Notes: generated by a model from the sequence alone, not told the origin. A DNA stretch of 64,000 nucleotides from Burkholderiales bacterium (GCA_026399875.1 JAPLQF010000025.1:1-64000), one strand, 5' to 3'; positions 1 through 8,932 are shown, counted from the first letter of the stretch. Program-made: numbers and translations.

Positions 1-1
1 G

Positions 2-502
2 CCCTGGTCGATCGCGATGACCGCGCCCGAGACGCTGGGCACCGGAGCCCAGGTGAGCATCATCGCGTCGGATATTGATACCGATGTCCTTGAGACCGCG
101 CGTGCCGCGGTCTATTCGATGGGTGCCGACAAGGGGCTCGACGAAACACGCACGCGCCGCTGGTTTCTCAAGGGCAGCGGTGCCAATGCCGGACTGATGC
201 GGGTGCGACCCGAACTCACCCGTATGGTCGAGTTCAGGCAACTCAATCTCGTGCACGACGAGCTTCGCTTTGCGCAGCCTTTTGATGCTGTCTTCTGTCG
301 TAATGTCATGATCTATTTCGATGCAGGCACCCAGCGCAATGTGCTGGCGCGACTCCATACCGCGATGCGCCCGGGGGCTCTGCTGTTTGCAGGGCACTCC
401 GAGAATTTTTCAGCCCACTCCGATCTTTTTTCGCTGCGCGGCAAGACGGTGTACGAGCGGTGCGGCGCGCAAACCGGGCGGGCGGCGCCATGGGTGTCAT
501 GA
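2..502 (+). CDS. cheR: Chemotaxis protein methyltransferase CheR, 3' part
   Basis: CheR transfers methyl groups from S-adenosylmethionine to glutamates of chemoreceptors, the adaptation step opposed by CheB. The open frame runs in from the left edge, so the N-terminal domain is missing; 166 residues remain. They begin inside the SAM-binding region (PWSIAMT), followed by SDIDTDVL and the motif FDAVFCRNVMIYFD, both typical of CheR. The C-terminus ends normally (SLRGKTVYERCG). The stop overlaps the start region of cheD, so translation is coupled within a cheR-cheD-cheB unit. An internal ATG at 17 is not a real start because the conserved PWSIAM residues lie upstream of it. Confidence 0.93.
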   Translation, partial: PWSIAMTAPETLGTGAQVSIIASDIDTDVLETARAAVYSMGADKGLDETRTRRWFLKGSGANAGLMRVRPELTRMVEFRQLNLVHDELRFAQPFDAVFCRNVMIYFDAGTQRNVLARLHTAMRPGALLFAGHSENFSAHSDLFSLRGKTVYERCGAQTGRAAPWVS

Positions 503-1149
503 CCGAATCTGCGGTGGTCGCCTCGGCCAGTCTCGACAGACTGGCGAAGCTGCGTCATCGCGTTCATCGTGAGTTTGAAGCGCAGACCTATTTCCATGAC
601 CCGTCCTTCGGCGTCGAAACTGTCAAGCTGATGCCGGGCGAGTATTACGTGCATGCCGGGGACGATCTGCTGCTGACCACCGTGCTGGGGTCCTGCGTGG
701 CGGCCTGTCTGGTCGACCGCTCGATCGGACTGTCCGGCATGAACCATTTCATGTTGCCCGATGGGGGCAACGCCGGACGCTATGGCGTTTTTGCGATGGA
801 GCTGCTCATCAACGAGATGATGAAGCGAGGCGCCCGTCGTGAACGGCTGCAGGCCAAGATTTTCGGCGGCGGCCAGGTGATGCGCAACTACACCTGCATG
901 AATGTCGGCGAGCGCAACGTCGAATTCGTCGAGCAGTTCCTGGCGACTGAACGGATTGCGATCGTCTCCAGAGACGTGCTCGACGTCTATCCCCGCAAGG
1001 TCTGCCTTTTTCCGGGTAGCGGTCGGGCACTGGTCAAGAAGCTGGCGGTGACTCAGTCCGATGTGATTGCGAGCGCCGAAACCGATTACCGCGGCAAGCT
1101 GAGCCGCCAACCTGCTGCTGCCGCCTGCGGCGGTATCGAGCTGTTTTGA
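490..1149 (+). CDS. cheD: Chemoreceptor glutamine deamidase CheD
   Basis: CheD deamidates selected glutamines in chemoreceptors and in some bacteria partners CheC. The motif TTVLGSCVAACLVD carries the catalytic cysteine, and SGMNHFMLPD supplies the conserved histidine; KIFGGG follows. From 490 the protein has 219 residues, within the family range. Three starts are possible in frame: GTG 460, ATG 490 and ATG 499. ATG 499 forms an ATGA overlap with the cheR stop and is as plausible as 490; 460 would overlap cheR by 43 bases and is less likely. The gene sits between cheR and cheB as in other Burkholderiales chemotaxis operons. No cheC is present in the window. Confidence 0.93.
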   Translation: MGVMTESAVVASASLDRLAKLRHRVHREFEAQTYFHDPSFGVETVKLMPGEYYVHAGDDLLLTTVLGSCVAACLVDRSIGLSGMNHFMLPDGGNAGRYGVFAMELLINEMMKRGARRERLQAKIFGGGQVMRNYTCMNVGERNVEFVEQFLATERIAIVSRDVLDVYPRKVCLFPGSGRALVKKLAVTQSDVIASAETDYRGKLSRQPAAAACGGIELF

Positions 1150-1159
1150 GGACTGAGTG

Positions 1160-2299
1160 ATGAAAGACGCGACGGGCAAAATCCGGGTCGTGGTGGTCGA
1201 TGACTCTGCACTGGTACGCAGCATTCTGTCGACGCTGATCGATTCGCAAGCCGACATGGCCTGCATTGGTGTGGCAAGCGACCCGCTGGTGGCGCGCGAG
1301 ATGATCCGGGAGCTCAACCCCGATGTGATCACGCTGGATGTCGAGATGCCGAAAATGGATGGACTCGATTTCCTTGAAAAACTCATGCGCCTGCGGCCGA
1401 TGCCGGTCGTCATGGTCTCGACCCTGACCGAGCGCGGCGCCGAAACCACGCTGCGGGCGCTCGAATTGGGCGCGGTCGATTTCGTTGCCAAACCGAGGCT
1501 CGGGCTCGCGCAGGGTCTGCAGGAGATGGCCAAGGAGATTACCGAGAAGGTTCGAATCGCGGCGAAAGTCCGCATCGACCGTCGTGCGGTCGCTCGCCCG
1601 GCACCGCCATCAGCCGCGCCGCGGTCGGCCGGTCATGGTCCGTCCTCGGCCGATGCGGCAGCACCACTGGTCAAGGCCGTGCCGATCAGCTACTCGAGGG
1701 TCAGTACCGAAAAGCTGATCGCCATCGGCGCCTCCACCGGCGGCACCGAGGCGCTGCGCGAAATGCTGAGCGGACTGCCGGCCGATTGCCCGGCTGTCAT
1801 GGTGACCCAGCATATGCCGCCGGGATTTACCCGCAGTCTGGCCGACCGCCTCAATTCGGTCTGCCGCATGCATGTGAAAGAAGCCGAGCACGGCGAGCGC
1901 ATCCTGCCGGGCCATGTGTATATCGCCCCGGGCGGCCGGCACCTCGCAGTACGGCGCAGCGGTGCCAACTATGTTGTCGAGGTCAACGACGCAGAAGTGG
2001 TCAATCGCCATCGGCCATCGGTGGAGGTCCTCTTCAACTCGGTGGCCAATGAAGTGGGCCGCAATGCCATCGGCGTGATGCTGACCGGCATGGGTCGTGA
2101 TGGCGCCGACGCGATGCTGAAGATGCGCGAAGCCGGTGCCTATAATTTTGCGCAGGATGAGGCCAGTTGCGTGGTGTTCGGCATGCCGCGTGAGGCAATC
2201 GCCACCGGTGCCGTGCATGAGGTCCTGCCGCTGCAGAAAATCGCCGCCCAGTTGCTGACGCAGTTGCGCCTGGCAGGCCCGGTGCTGTCGCGCGTCTGA
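1160..2299 (+). CDS. cheB: Chemotaxis response regulator protein-glutamate methylesterase CheB
   Basis: CheB removes methyl groups from receptors once phosphorylated by CheA. The 379-residue protein has an N-terminal receiver domain ([11 protein letters not shown], phospho-acceptor Asp60 in [11 protein letters not shown]), a Pro/Ala-rich linker, and the C-terminal esterase domain with the catalytic triad signatures IGASTGG (Ser), TQHMPPGFT (His) and LTGMGRDG (Asp). ATG 1160 is chosen over the in-frame GTG 1157 because GAGG at 1148 is well spaced from it. It is the last gene of the cheRDB unit and runs convergently into fliR with only four bases between the stops; no terminator is evident there. 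Confidence 0.97.
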   Translation: MKDATGKIRVVVVDDSALVRSILSTLIDSQADMACIGVASDPLVAREMIRELNPDVITLDVEMPKMDGLDFLEKLMRLRPMPVVMVSTLTERGAETTLRALELGAVDFVAKPRLGLAQGLQEMAKEITEKVRIAAKVRIDRRAVARPAPPSAAPRSAGHGPSSADAAAPLVKAVPISYSRVSTEKLIAIGASTGGTEALREMLSGLPADCPAVMVTQHMPPGFTRSLADRLNSVCRMHVKEAEHGERILPGHVYIAPGGRHLAVRRSGANYVVEVNDAEVVNRHRPSVEVLFNSVANEVGRNAIGVMLTGMGRDGADAMLKMREAGAYNFAQDEASCVVFGMPREAIATGAVHEVLPLQKIAAQLLTQLRLAGPVLSRV

Positions 2300-2303
2300 G
2301 GGA

Positions 2304-3065
2304 TCAGCTGCCGAACATCGTGAAGAGCTGGGTGAGCGCCTGAGCCATCGGCCGCTCGATCCAGGGCAGGCCGATGAAGAGCAGCACCAATCCCATGCTG
2401 ATCGTGATCGGAAACCCGATCGAAAACAGGCTCAGTTGCGGCGCCACCCGCGACATCACCCCGAGCAGCAGATTGATGAACATGATTGCCGCCAGAAAGG
2501 GCAGGGCAATCAGCAGCCCGAGCGCGAAGATCTCTGCCCCCATCGCAACCGGATTGAAGCGCCCGGCAAAATCGAAGGCGATTCCTCCGATTGGCAGACT
2601 GTCGAAGCTGCGCAAGGTGGCCGCGATCAGCAGCAGTGGGCCGTTCATTGCCACGAAGGTGAGAGTGGCGGTGGTATTCATGAAACTGCCGACGGCATTG
2701 CCCTGACCGCCCTGCGGATCGAAAAATCCTGCATAGGACAGCCCCATCTGCAGTCCGATCACTTCGCCGGCAAGACTGAAGGCGGCAAAAGCCAGCCGAG
2801 CCGAAAAGCCGATGGCCAGGCCGACTGCGACTTCCTGCATGGCAAACCCCAGGCCGGTCAGCGAGATCAGTTCTATCCCTGAGAGGCCGAGGCTTGCGGG
2901 AGCCATGGTGGCAGCCAGCACTGCCGAAATGCCAACCCGAGCCCTGGCCGGAATGCTGCGGATCGACAGGACCGGTGCGGCGCTGAAAAGCGCGAGGATC
3001 CGGAAGAAGGGGAGCACGAAAGCCGCAAGCCAGGCCTGCAACTGGGCATCGGTGAACGAGACCAC
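2304..3065 (-). CDS. fliR: Flagellar type III export gate protein FliR
   Basis: FliR is an inner-membrane component of the flagellar export gate and assembles with FliP and FliQ into the helical pore complex. The 253 residues form several long hydrophobic segments and carry the family landmarks FFRILALFSAAP near the N-terminus and the central MGLSYAGFFDPQGG. The start is GTG at 3065 with no strong ribosome-binding site; it lies 11 bases after the fliQ stop, so it is probably coupled to fliQ. It is the last gene of fliLMNOPQR and abuts cheB tail to tail. Confidence 0.95.
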   Translation of the reverse strand: MVSFTDAQLQAWLAAFVLPFFRILALFSAAPVLSIRSIPARARVGISAVLAATMAPASLGLSGIELISLTGLGFAMQEVAVGLAIGFSARLAFAAFSLAGEVIGLQMGLSYAGFFDPQGGQGNAVGSFMNTTATLTFVAMNGPLLLIAATLRSFDSLPIGGIAFDFAGRFNPVAMGAEIFALGLLIALPFLAAIMFINLLLGVMSRVAPQLSLFSIGFPITISMGLVLLFIGLPWIERPMAQALTQLFTMFGS

Positions 3066-3076
3066 GTCGGGCGCTG

Positions 3077-3352
3077 TCAGCCGCCGCTCACGAGCGCCGG
3101 AATGCTCGTGATTGTGCGCTGAATGTAGTCGACCAGCGTTGTCATCATCCAGGGCCCGGCAATGATGGCAGTGATGCCGACACCGACCAGCTTGGGCAAG
3201 AACGAGAGCGTCTGCTCGTTGATCTGTGTGACCGCCTGAAAGAAGCTCACGGCGATACCGACCACAAGCGCCACCAGCAGCAGGGGCGCAGAGACGATCA
3301 GCATCAGTTCGAGGCCCTGACGGCCGATGGTGACAACGGTTTCCGGGGTCAT
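3077..3352 (-). CDS. fliQ: Flagellar type III export gate protein FliQ
   Basis: A small two-helix membrane protein of the export gate, 91 residues, close to the usual 89. It begins MTPETVVTIGRQGLE and contains the conserved stretch FFQAVTQINEQTLSFLPK between the two hydrophobic segments. A longer open frame extends upstream to 3421, but the 23 extra residues would overlap fliP and are not FliQ-like, so ATG 3352 is preferred. It lies between fliP and fliR in the standard order. Confidence 0.96.
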   Translation of the reverse strand: MTPETVVTIGRQGLELMLIVSAPLLLVALVVGIAVSFFQAVTQINEQTLSFLPKLVGVGITAIIAGPWMMTTLVDYIQRTITSIPALVSGG

Positions 3353-3368
3353 GACAGGTCTCCTCGAA

Positions 3369-4112
3369 TCAGCCGAAACTTGCCACGAGCGAGCCGACCA
3401 GCAAGGTCCAGCCATCGGCAAGTACGAACAGCATCAGTTTGAAGGGCAGGGCGACCAGGACCGGCGAAAGCATCATCATGCCCATGGAAGTCAGGACGGA
3501 TGCGACGATCAGGTCAACGATCAGGAACGGTATGAACACCAGAAAGCCGATCTGAAAAGCGGTTTTCAGCTCGCTGGTCACGAAAGACGGGATCAGCACC
3601 CGCATCGGCATGGTCTCGGGAGACTGCTTGGCATCGACTTTGGCGATACGGGCGAAGACGCCGAGATCGGTGTCGCGGGTCTGGCGCAGCATGAAGGCCC
3701 GCAGTGGGTCGATGCCCTTGTCGAGGGCGGCTTCAAAGCCGATCTTCTGCTCGGAGTAGGGCTGGTAGGCCTCTTTGTAGATCTTGTCGAACGTCGGGCC
3801 CATCACGAACAGCGTCAAGAACAGCGACATGCCGATGATCACCTGGTTGGGCGGCGCACTTTGCAGGCCGAGGGCCTGACGGACCAGCGACAGTACGATC
3901 ACGATCCGGGTGAAGCTGGTCATCAGCAGCAGGATGGCTGGCAGAAACGACAGCGCCGCAAAGGCCAGCATCGTCTGGATCGGCAGCGAATAGGTTGTGC
4001 CCCCGGCGGCAGAGGGTGCCGCATTGACCGACAGGACGTTTTGCGCAAGCGCCGGGCTGGTCAGTGCCAGCATCGACAGAGCGGCGATCAGTGAAAGGGT
4101 GTGACGGCGCAT
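3369..4112 (-). CDS. fliP: Flagellar type III export gate protein FliP
   Basis: FliP forms the central ring of the export gate. The mature protein follows a clear signal sequence (RRHTLSLIAALSML then SPALAQ), as is known for FliP. Characteristic segments are FLPAILLLMTSFTRIVIVLS, QALGLQSAPPNQVIIGMSLF and the C-terminal LPFKLMLFVLADGW. Two adjacent ATGs occur, at 4115 and 4112; the second is favoured because GGTGAG in the fliO tail is then six bases away instead of three. The resulting 247 residues match the family. Translation is likely coupled to fliO, whose stop is eight bases upstream. Confidence 0.96.
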   Translation of the reverse strand: MRRHTLSLIAALSMLALTSPALAQNVLSVNAAPSAAGGTTYSLPIQTMLAFAALSFLPAILLLMTSFTRIVIVLSLVRQALGLQSAPPNQVIIGMSLFLTLFVMGPTFDKIYKEAYQPYSEQKIGFEAALDKGIDPLRAFMLRQTRDTDLGVFARIAKVDAKQSPETMPMRVLIPSFVTSELKTAFQIGFLVFIPFLIVDLIVASVLTSMGMMMLSPVLVALPFKLMLFVLADGWTLLVGSLVASFG

Positions 4113-4119
4113 CATGATC

Positions 4120-4494
4120 TCACCCACGCTTCTTGAATCGATCAAGCAGATCGGAAAAGGCCGCCTGGCCAGGCAGCGTGGCAGTCTGCGAGTCGCCACC
4201 TGCGGCATTGCCCTTGTTGTCAGGTTTGCCATCGGACGACTGACTCGCGTCGAGTTCAGCCAGCATCGAGATCGATTGCCCGGTCACGCCGATCATCCAG
4301 CGACGGCCCTGTGTTTCGATGATCGCAATTCTTTCGCGAGGGCCGAGCGTCAGGCCGCCCATCATCGTGATCGAGCGGGTCGATCCTGCGCTGCCCGACT
4401 GCAGGCGCTTGAGGATCCACAAGGCAATCGGGATCAGTGCGATGACCGCGGCAAACGCGGCCAGCGCCGGCCAGACCGAGGGTGCGTCCTGCAT
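4120..4494 (-). CDS. fliO: Flagellar export assembly protein FliO
   Basis: FliO is a small single-pass membrane protein that assists assembly of the FliP ring. The 124 residues have one hydrophobic segment near the N-terminus (AALAAFAAVIALIPIALWIL), then the weakly conserved cytoplasmic domain with LTLGPRERIAIIETQGRRW. The C-terminal third is a poorly conserved Ser/Asp/Gly-rich tail ending in FSDLLDRFKKRG. Identification rests as much on position between fliN and fliP as on sequence. The gap to the fliN stop is a single base. Confidence 0.9.
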   Translation of the reverse strand: MQDAPSVWPALAAFAAVIALIPIALWILKRLQSGSAGSTRSITMMGGLTLGPRERIAIIETQGRRWMIGVTGQSISMLAELDASQSSDGKPDNKGNAAGGDSQTATLPGQAAFSDLLDRFKKRG

Positions 4495-4495
4495 T

Positions 4496-4942
4496 TCAGC
4501 TGCGACTGTTGAGACGGCGCACGCGCTCGGAGGGCGTGACGATGTCGGTGAGTCGGATACCGAATTTGTCGTTGACCACCACCACTTCGCCCTGGGCGAT
4601 CAGGCAGCCATTGACCAGCACGTCCATCGGCTCGCCGGCCAGTGCATCAAGCTCGATCACCGAGCCCTGCGCCAGTTGCAGGATGTGTTTGATCGGGATT
4701 CTCGTACGGCCGAGTTCGACCGTCAGCTGAACCGGGATGTCCAGGATCATGTCGATGTCCTGGCGGGCATCGTGACCTGCCGGCGTGCCGGCCAGCTGCG
4801 GGAACATATGGCTCGCGTCCGAGACGCGATCGGCCGGCAGCGTCTCAGCGCCTTTGCTCGCGGGCTCCTGTTCGGCCAGCGCTGCCGCCCATTCGTCCGC
4901 GAGCGCGTCCTGGTCGCCTGCGCCGTTCTGATCTGTGCTCAT
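4496..4942 (-). CDS. fliN: Flagellar motor switch protein FliN
   Basis: FliN builds the lower C-ring of the switch with FliM and binds FliH. The protein is 148 residues: an acidic, Ala-rich N-terminal part and a C-terminal SpoA-type domain with LDIPVQLTVELGRTRIPIK, GSVIELDALAGEPMDVLVNG and GEVVVVNDKFGIRLTDI. The open frame extends upstream to 5068 inside fliM, but ATG 4942 has GGGAG at a good distance and gives a family-like start (MSTDQNG). Confidence 0.96.
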   Translation of the reverse strand: MSTDQNGAGDQDALADEWAAALAEQEPASKGAETLPADRVSDASHMFPQLAGTPAGHDARQDIDMILDIPVQLTVELGRTRIPIKHILQLAQGSVIELDALAGEPMDVLVNGCLIAQGEVVVVNDKFGIRLTDIVTPSERVRRLNSRS

Positions 4943-4973
4943 GTCGTGCTCCCTCGCGACGCCGGGTGAGGCG

Positions 4974-5945
4974 TCATTGCGCTTGCGGTGTGCTGAGAAT
5001 GTCCTGGACCCGGACTGCGTAGTGACCGTTCGAGACGCCGTAGCGGCAATCGAAGATCGGCACGCCATCGGACTTGACGACGATCTTTTCCGGCAATTCC
5101 AGTTCGATGAAGTCGCCTGCCTGCAGTGCCATCAGTTCTCCGATGTTTGCATTGGCATAGCCGAGCTCGGCCGACAGCTCGATTTCGGCAACCTTGATCT
5201 GCTGCGTGAGCAGGCTGACCCAACGCTTGTCGGTTTCGATCGAGTCGCCCTGCAGCGCGGAATAGAGCACGTCGCGGATCGGTTCGAGCGTCGAATAAGG
5301 AATGCAGATCTGCAGATCGCCGCCGAGTTCACCGACCTCCAGCGAGAAAGTGGTTGCGACCACGATCTCGCCAGGCGTGGCAACCGTGGCGAACTGCGGA
5401 TTCATTTCCGATCGGGTGTATTCAAGGCTCAGCGGATAGATCCCCGCCCAGGCCTTGCGGTACTCCTCGAGCGTCACATCGAGCATGCGCTGGATGATGC
5501 GCTGCTCTGTGGGCGAGAAATCGCGACCTTCGATCCGATAGGGCATACGACCGTTGCCGCCGAACATATTGTCGATGACGGTGAAAACCAGCTTGGGGTC
5601 GCAGATCACCAGACCGCTGCCGCGCAGTGGCTTGACCGCGACCACATTGATATTGGCCGGCACCGCGATGCTGCGAAGGAAGGCGCTGTATTTCTGCACC
5701 TTGATCGGACCGATCGAGATCTCGGGATTGCGGCGCATGAAGTTGAACAGGCCGATGCGCAGGTTGCGTGCAAAGCGCTCGTTGATGATTTCCAGCGTCG
5801 GCATCCGACCGCGGACGATGCGTTCCTGCTTGGCGAGGTCATAAGCAACCGGACCCTTGAAACCGTCGGGTTGTCCGACTGGTGCATCGTCGACGCCTTC
5901 GAGCAGGGCATCGACTTCTTCCTGTGACAGGAACTGTTCGGCCAT
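4974..5945 (-). CDS. fliM: Flagellar motor switch protein FliM
   Basis: FliM receives phospho-CheY and sets rotation direction. The 323 residues start with the CheY-binding peptide region (FLSQEEVDALLEGV), followed by the middle CheC-like domain (RNLRIGLFNFMRRNPEI; VFTVIDNMFGGNGR, where the GGxG motif is intact) and the C-terminal SpoA domain that interacts with FliN (LELPEKIVVKSDGVPIFDC). Length and domain order are normal. It starts six bases after the fliL stop without a strong ribosome-binding site, so it is probably coupled to fliL. Confidence 0.97.
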   Translation of the reverse strand: MAEQFLSQEEVDALLEGVDDAPVGQPDGFKGPVAYDLAKQERIVRGRMPTLEIINERFARNLRIGLFNFMRRNPEISIGPIKVQKYSAFLRSIAVPANINVVAVKPLRGSGLVICDPKLVFTVIDNMFGGNGRMPYRIEGRDFSPTEQRIIQRMLDVTLEEYRKAWAGIYPLSLEYTRSEMNPQFATVATPGEIVVATTFSLEVGELGGDLQICIPYSTLEPIRDVLYSALQGDSIETDKRWVSLLTQQIKVAEIELSAELGYANANIGELMALQAGDFIELELPEKIVVKSDGVPIFDCRYGVSNGHYAVRVQDILSTPQAQ

Positions 5946-5951
5946 GGCGCG

Positions 5952-6611
5952 CTACTGGACGATGAATGAAGCGAAGTGAACCGCTGTGATCGGATTCGAC
6001 GGCGGCTCGGCCTTGGGCTTGGCAGGCTTGGCTTTCTTGTCCGATTCCTTCTTGGGCTTGTCGCCCGACTTCTTGTCCTTGGCTTTGGGATCGGGTTCGT
6101 CGTCGCCATCGTCGGCGAGTGCGTTCGGATCCGGGGGTGTCCAGCCGAGATCCTTGCCGGCCGACATCGCAATCTCGCCGGCGAGCTTTTCCTTGCCTTC
6201 CCTCGATGTCAGATCGGAGGCGGTTTTCGAGGAGATCAGCAGCAGGATGCCGTTGCGGATCGCCGGCATCCGGTCAGCGACCTTCTTGTTTGCTTCGGCG
6301 TTTTCGACCTCCAGCACCACACCGATCTGGGTATAGCGATCGAGGTCGGTATCGGCCAGGTTGACGATAAAGGGCTCCAGCGTCACGAAACTCCGAGCAG
6401 CCTTGAGCTTTTCTTCGGCCTTGGCTGCGGCAGCCTCGTCGGCCGCTTCATCAGGCTGTCCTCGACCCATGACAAACCAGGCGGCGCCGCCGCCGCCCAG
6501 CAGCAGAACGACCGCGCCGATGATGATGAACAGCTTCTTCTTTCCGGCCTTGGGCTTGCTGCCCTCTTCGCCTTCTTTACCGGCGTCGGTTTTTTTGCTC
6601 GCGTCGCTCAT
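5952..6611 (-). CDS. fliL: Flagellar basal body protein FliL, with long charged insert
   Basis: FliL rings the stators and supports motor torque. It has a short lysine-rich cytoplasmic N-terminus, one membrane segment at about residues 27-48, and a periplasmic domain with FVTLEPFIVNLAD and YTQIGVVLEV. At 219 residues it is well above the roughly 155 of E. coli FliL. The excess is mostly a Lys/Asp/Pro-rich, low-complexity stretch at about residues 157-205, placed just before the final conserved strand ITAVHFASFIVQ, which therefore is not lost. fliL heads the fliLMNOPQR operon and has its own candidate class II promoter at 6659-6718. Confidence 0.94.
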   Translation of the reverse strand: MSDASKKTDAGKEGEEGSKPKAGKKKLFIIIGAVVLLLGGGGAAWFVMGRGQPDEAADEAAAAKAEEKLKAARSFVTLEPFIVNLADTDLDRYTQIGVVLEVENAEANKKVADRMPAIRNGILLLISSKTASDLTSREGKEKLAGEIAMSAGKDLGWTPPDPNALADDGDDEPDPKAKDKKSGDKPKKESDKKAKPAKPKAEPPSNPITAVHFASFIVQ

Positions 6612-6658
6612 TGGGTTTCCATCGTTCAGCGGCAGGACTGACCTGCAGGCATGAACCG

Positions 6659-6718
6659 ATCATAGGAAACCTTGAGTCATGTGAAGCGTCGATAAGCGCG
6701 GTGCGCTCTGTGCATTTC
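6659..6718 (-). promoter_or_regulatory. Candidate FlhDC-dependent class II promoter of fliL
   Basis: On the minus strand, GAAATGCA (6718-6711) is followed after 22 bases by CGCTTCAC (6688-6681) inside the block TTATCGACGCTTCA, and then by TATGAT (6664-6659), a good -10 hexamer. The same three elements with identical spacing occur before fliE, flgB and flhB. The predicted transcript start near 6652 leaves a leader of about 40 bases before fliL. The half-sites here are the more degenerate of the set; the -10 is the best. Assignment to FlhDC is inference. Confidence 0.5.
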
Positions 6719-6746
6719 AACGCCTCATCAGGATCGATCATGGTCA

Positions 6747-8480
6747 TCAGGCAAAGAGGTCGATCCGGCCTGCGGCATTGCGCGTTGAGGCAGGCATGGC
6801 GCTCACCGGCACACCGTCCGAGGTCGCGTCGGGGATATCGACCGTCGCCGTGCGAGTCTCACCACCTGAGGGTCGCGCCCGATGGCCTGGGTTGTCCTGT
6901 CGGCTGGTGTCTGCACCGATCTGCGTACCCCCGAGCTGAAGCCCCTGATCGGCCAGCAAATCCCGAAGGCGCGGCAGAGCCTGCTCGATGGCCGCTCGTG
7001 TGTCGGCTTGCGTCGCTGCGAAATCGATCGAGGTCGCTGTGCCGTCGATCGACATTTCGATCCGGATCGGACCCATGTCCTGCGGATGCAGCGTCAGTTC
7101 GGCGGACTGGATACCTTCCTTTACCAACCATTGCACCCGCTCCGAGAGTGCACCGCCGAAGCGAGGATCGTCGAAGGGAACAGTGATCGGAAAGCTCTGC
7201 GGGCGGTTGAGTGCCTCGTTGCGGGTCTCGCCAGATTCTTCGGCCGATCGAAGCAGGGCGGCGAAGCTGGCGGGCGGCACCGCGCCCTGATCGGTGAGGC
7301 GTGCAAAGGTCGATCCTTGCTGGCCGTCGGTTTGCTGGCGCGGGGCCAGGCTCATCACGGCATCGTCGGTGAGGAGTCTGGCGCTTGTCTCGGCTGGTGA
7401 TGCGTTGCCCGCGTTGGCGGATTGCGCATCGCGAAGCGCCTGCGGCAGGGCGGTGCCTGCGGCGTCAGCGGCTGCTCGCCCAGGGCCATGACGATCATGG
7501 CCGGCTGACGCGGTGCTGCCGGGGCCTGCACCATGCCGGCCACTACCACGCACGACAGTGCCGGCGTCAACCGTGGCCGGCGCGCCTGTCGAGGTGCGCT
7601 GCACCGGGGCACCGGTGTCGGTGGCCGTGTCGATTGCAGGTTTGTCCGCCTTGCCGGCGAGTTTTCCAGGTAATGCCTTGTCGGATCCAGGCGTCGGTAC
7701 CGTCTGCGACCCGGCGGCCATCACCGCATCCGGGATTGGCTGCCCGACGGTTGTAGCTGCTGCCTCGCCCGCAGTCTGGTCGGCGAGTCGTCCTTTTCGT
7801 GCGAAGGCGGCCTTGCCGTCCTCGCTCTGGTCTTCAATCGCTTCAAGGCTCGCCGCTGCACTCTCGGGCAAAGCGGCTGGTGCAGCCTCGACCGTCTGCA
7901 AAGCGCGGGCCTGTGCCGCGGTGCTGTCGATGCCCTCGGGTGTTTGTGCAGTGTCAGGCTTGTTCTTTTTTCCCTGAGTCGCGTCGGTTTTCGATGTATC
8001 GGATTGATCTGAATCGTGTGGGCTGCGTGGACCCTTCGCTTCCTGCGGATCGCGCGGACCGCGTTCCTGGGTTCTTTCTGCCAGCGCGCGTCTGTCGGCA
8101 ACCCGTTGCGCGCTGTTGTCAGCCTGGTTTGCCGGATCGCTCACGGTTGTCGATGCGGTGGTCGATGCGATGGTTGACGATTCGGCATCATCGGTGGCTT
8201 TCTGCGCAGGTTTCGCGATGGCGCCTTGCTCCGTCCGGGCGTCTCGCTGGCGCTCGATCTGTCGACGAGCCTGTGCGCTTTCGTCGTTACGACTCTGCAT
8301 GGCCAGCTTGTCTTCGATGCGAGTCCCGATCGACGCAGGCTTCGTCGACGGTTGGGTCTCGGCAGCCGACAGGAACCGGGCGAATGGAACATCCGATTGT
8401 CCGTTCGTGTTCGGACTGGCACTCGGCGAACCGAGACGAACGCGTGCGCCGGGTTCGAGGTTTCGGGTATCGATGCTCAT
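6747..8480 (-). CDS. fliK: Flagellar hook-length control protein FliK
   Basis: FliK is the secreted ruler that measures hook length and switches export specificity through FlhB. The 577 residues are mostly low-complexity Ala/Gln/Ser/Asp-rich sequence (the ruler part), poorly conserved as expected. The C-terminal switch domain is recognisable: SERVQWLVKEGIQSAELTLH, then PQDMGPIRIEMSID and an acidic-to-Gln-rich tail. Start ATG 8480 overlaps the fliJ stop as ATGA, so fliK is translationally coupled to fliJ. It is the last gene of the fliF-K operon; fliL follows after 135 bases. Confidence 0.94.
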   Translation of the reverse strand: MSIDTRNLEPGARVRLGSPSASPNTNGQSDVPFARFLSAAETQPSTKPASIGTRIEDKLAMQSRNDESAQARRQIERQRDARTEQGAIAKPAQKATDDAESSTIASTTASTTVSDPANQADNSAQRVADRRALAERTQERGPRDPQEAKGPRSPHDSDQSDTSKTDATQGKKNKPDTAQTPEGIDSTAAQARALQTVEAAPAALPESAAASLEAIEDQSEDGKAAFARKGRLADQTAGEAAATTVGQPIPDAVMAAGSQTVPTPGSDKALPGKLAGKADKPAIDTATDTGAPVQRTSTGAPATVDAGTVVRGSGRHGAGPGSTASAGHDRHGPGRAAADAAGTALPQALRDAQSANAGNASPAETSARLLTDDAVMSLAPRQQTDGQQGSTFARLTDQGAVPPASFAALLRSAEESGETRNEALNRPQSFPITVPFDDPRFGGALSERVQWLVKEGIQSAELTLHPQDMGPIRIEMSIDGTATSIDFAATQADTRAAIEQALPRLRDLLADQGLQLGGTQIGADTSRQDNPGHRARPSGGETRTATVDIPDATSDGVPVSAMPASTRNAAGRIDLFA

Positions 8481-8932
8481 CTTGGCTCCTTGCCGGGTCC
8501 TCGCCGGGCTGCGATGTCATTGGCGAACTCATCGAGCTGTCGCTGCTCGCGACGTGCTCTGGTCTTTTCGGCGGCGGTCGTGCGGCGCTGCGACAGCGTC
8601 TCGAGTGCCTTGAGCCGCCGCTGCATTTCACGCAGATCGGTGTCTCGCGCGCCCACGCGCTCTTCATGCTCGGCATGCGTGCCCGACTGCTGCTTGATGG
8701 CGGCAATCAGGCGGTTATCGAAATAGCCGGCGATCCTGATCTGCTCGACATTGACGAGTTGCCCGCCACGGGTCGGGCCGCGATTGAGCGACTCGTCCCG
8801 GTAATCAGTGAGGGTGCGCAGCGTCGCCTGGGCGGCGTCACGCTCGCGCCTTGCCTGGGACGAGAGCCTGGCGGCATCGTCGCGCTGCTCCTGGGCGCGG
8901 TCGATCAGCAGCTGGAGGATGCGTGCATCCAT
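8477..8932 (-). CDS. fliJ: Flagellar export chaperone FliJ
   Basis: FliJ is the coiled-coil stalk of the export ATPase ring and escorts free chaperones. The 151 residues are almost entirely predicted helix with heptad-like charged/hydrophobic spacing, for example RAQEQRDDAARLSSQARRER and REMQRRLKALETLSQRRTTA. Length is typical. It is sandwiched by overlaps: its start shares one base with the fliI stop (TAATG) and its stop overlaps the fliK start. Sequence identity in this family is low, so operon position is a major part of the call. Confidence 0.92.
   Translation of the reverse strand: MDARILQLLIDRAQEQRDDAARLSSQARRERDAAQATLRTLTDYRDESLNRGPTRGGQLVNVEQIRIAGYFDNRLIAAIKQQSGTHAEHEERVGARDTDLREMQRRLKALETLSQRRTTAAEKTRARREQRQLDEFANDIAARRGPGKEPR

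Noticed and set aside
313-1575. 420-codon minus-strand frame opposite cheR, cheD and cheB
   Set aside because: Covers three certain genes on the other strand; a shadow.
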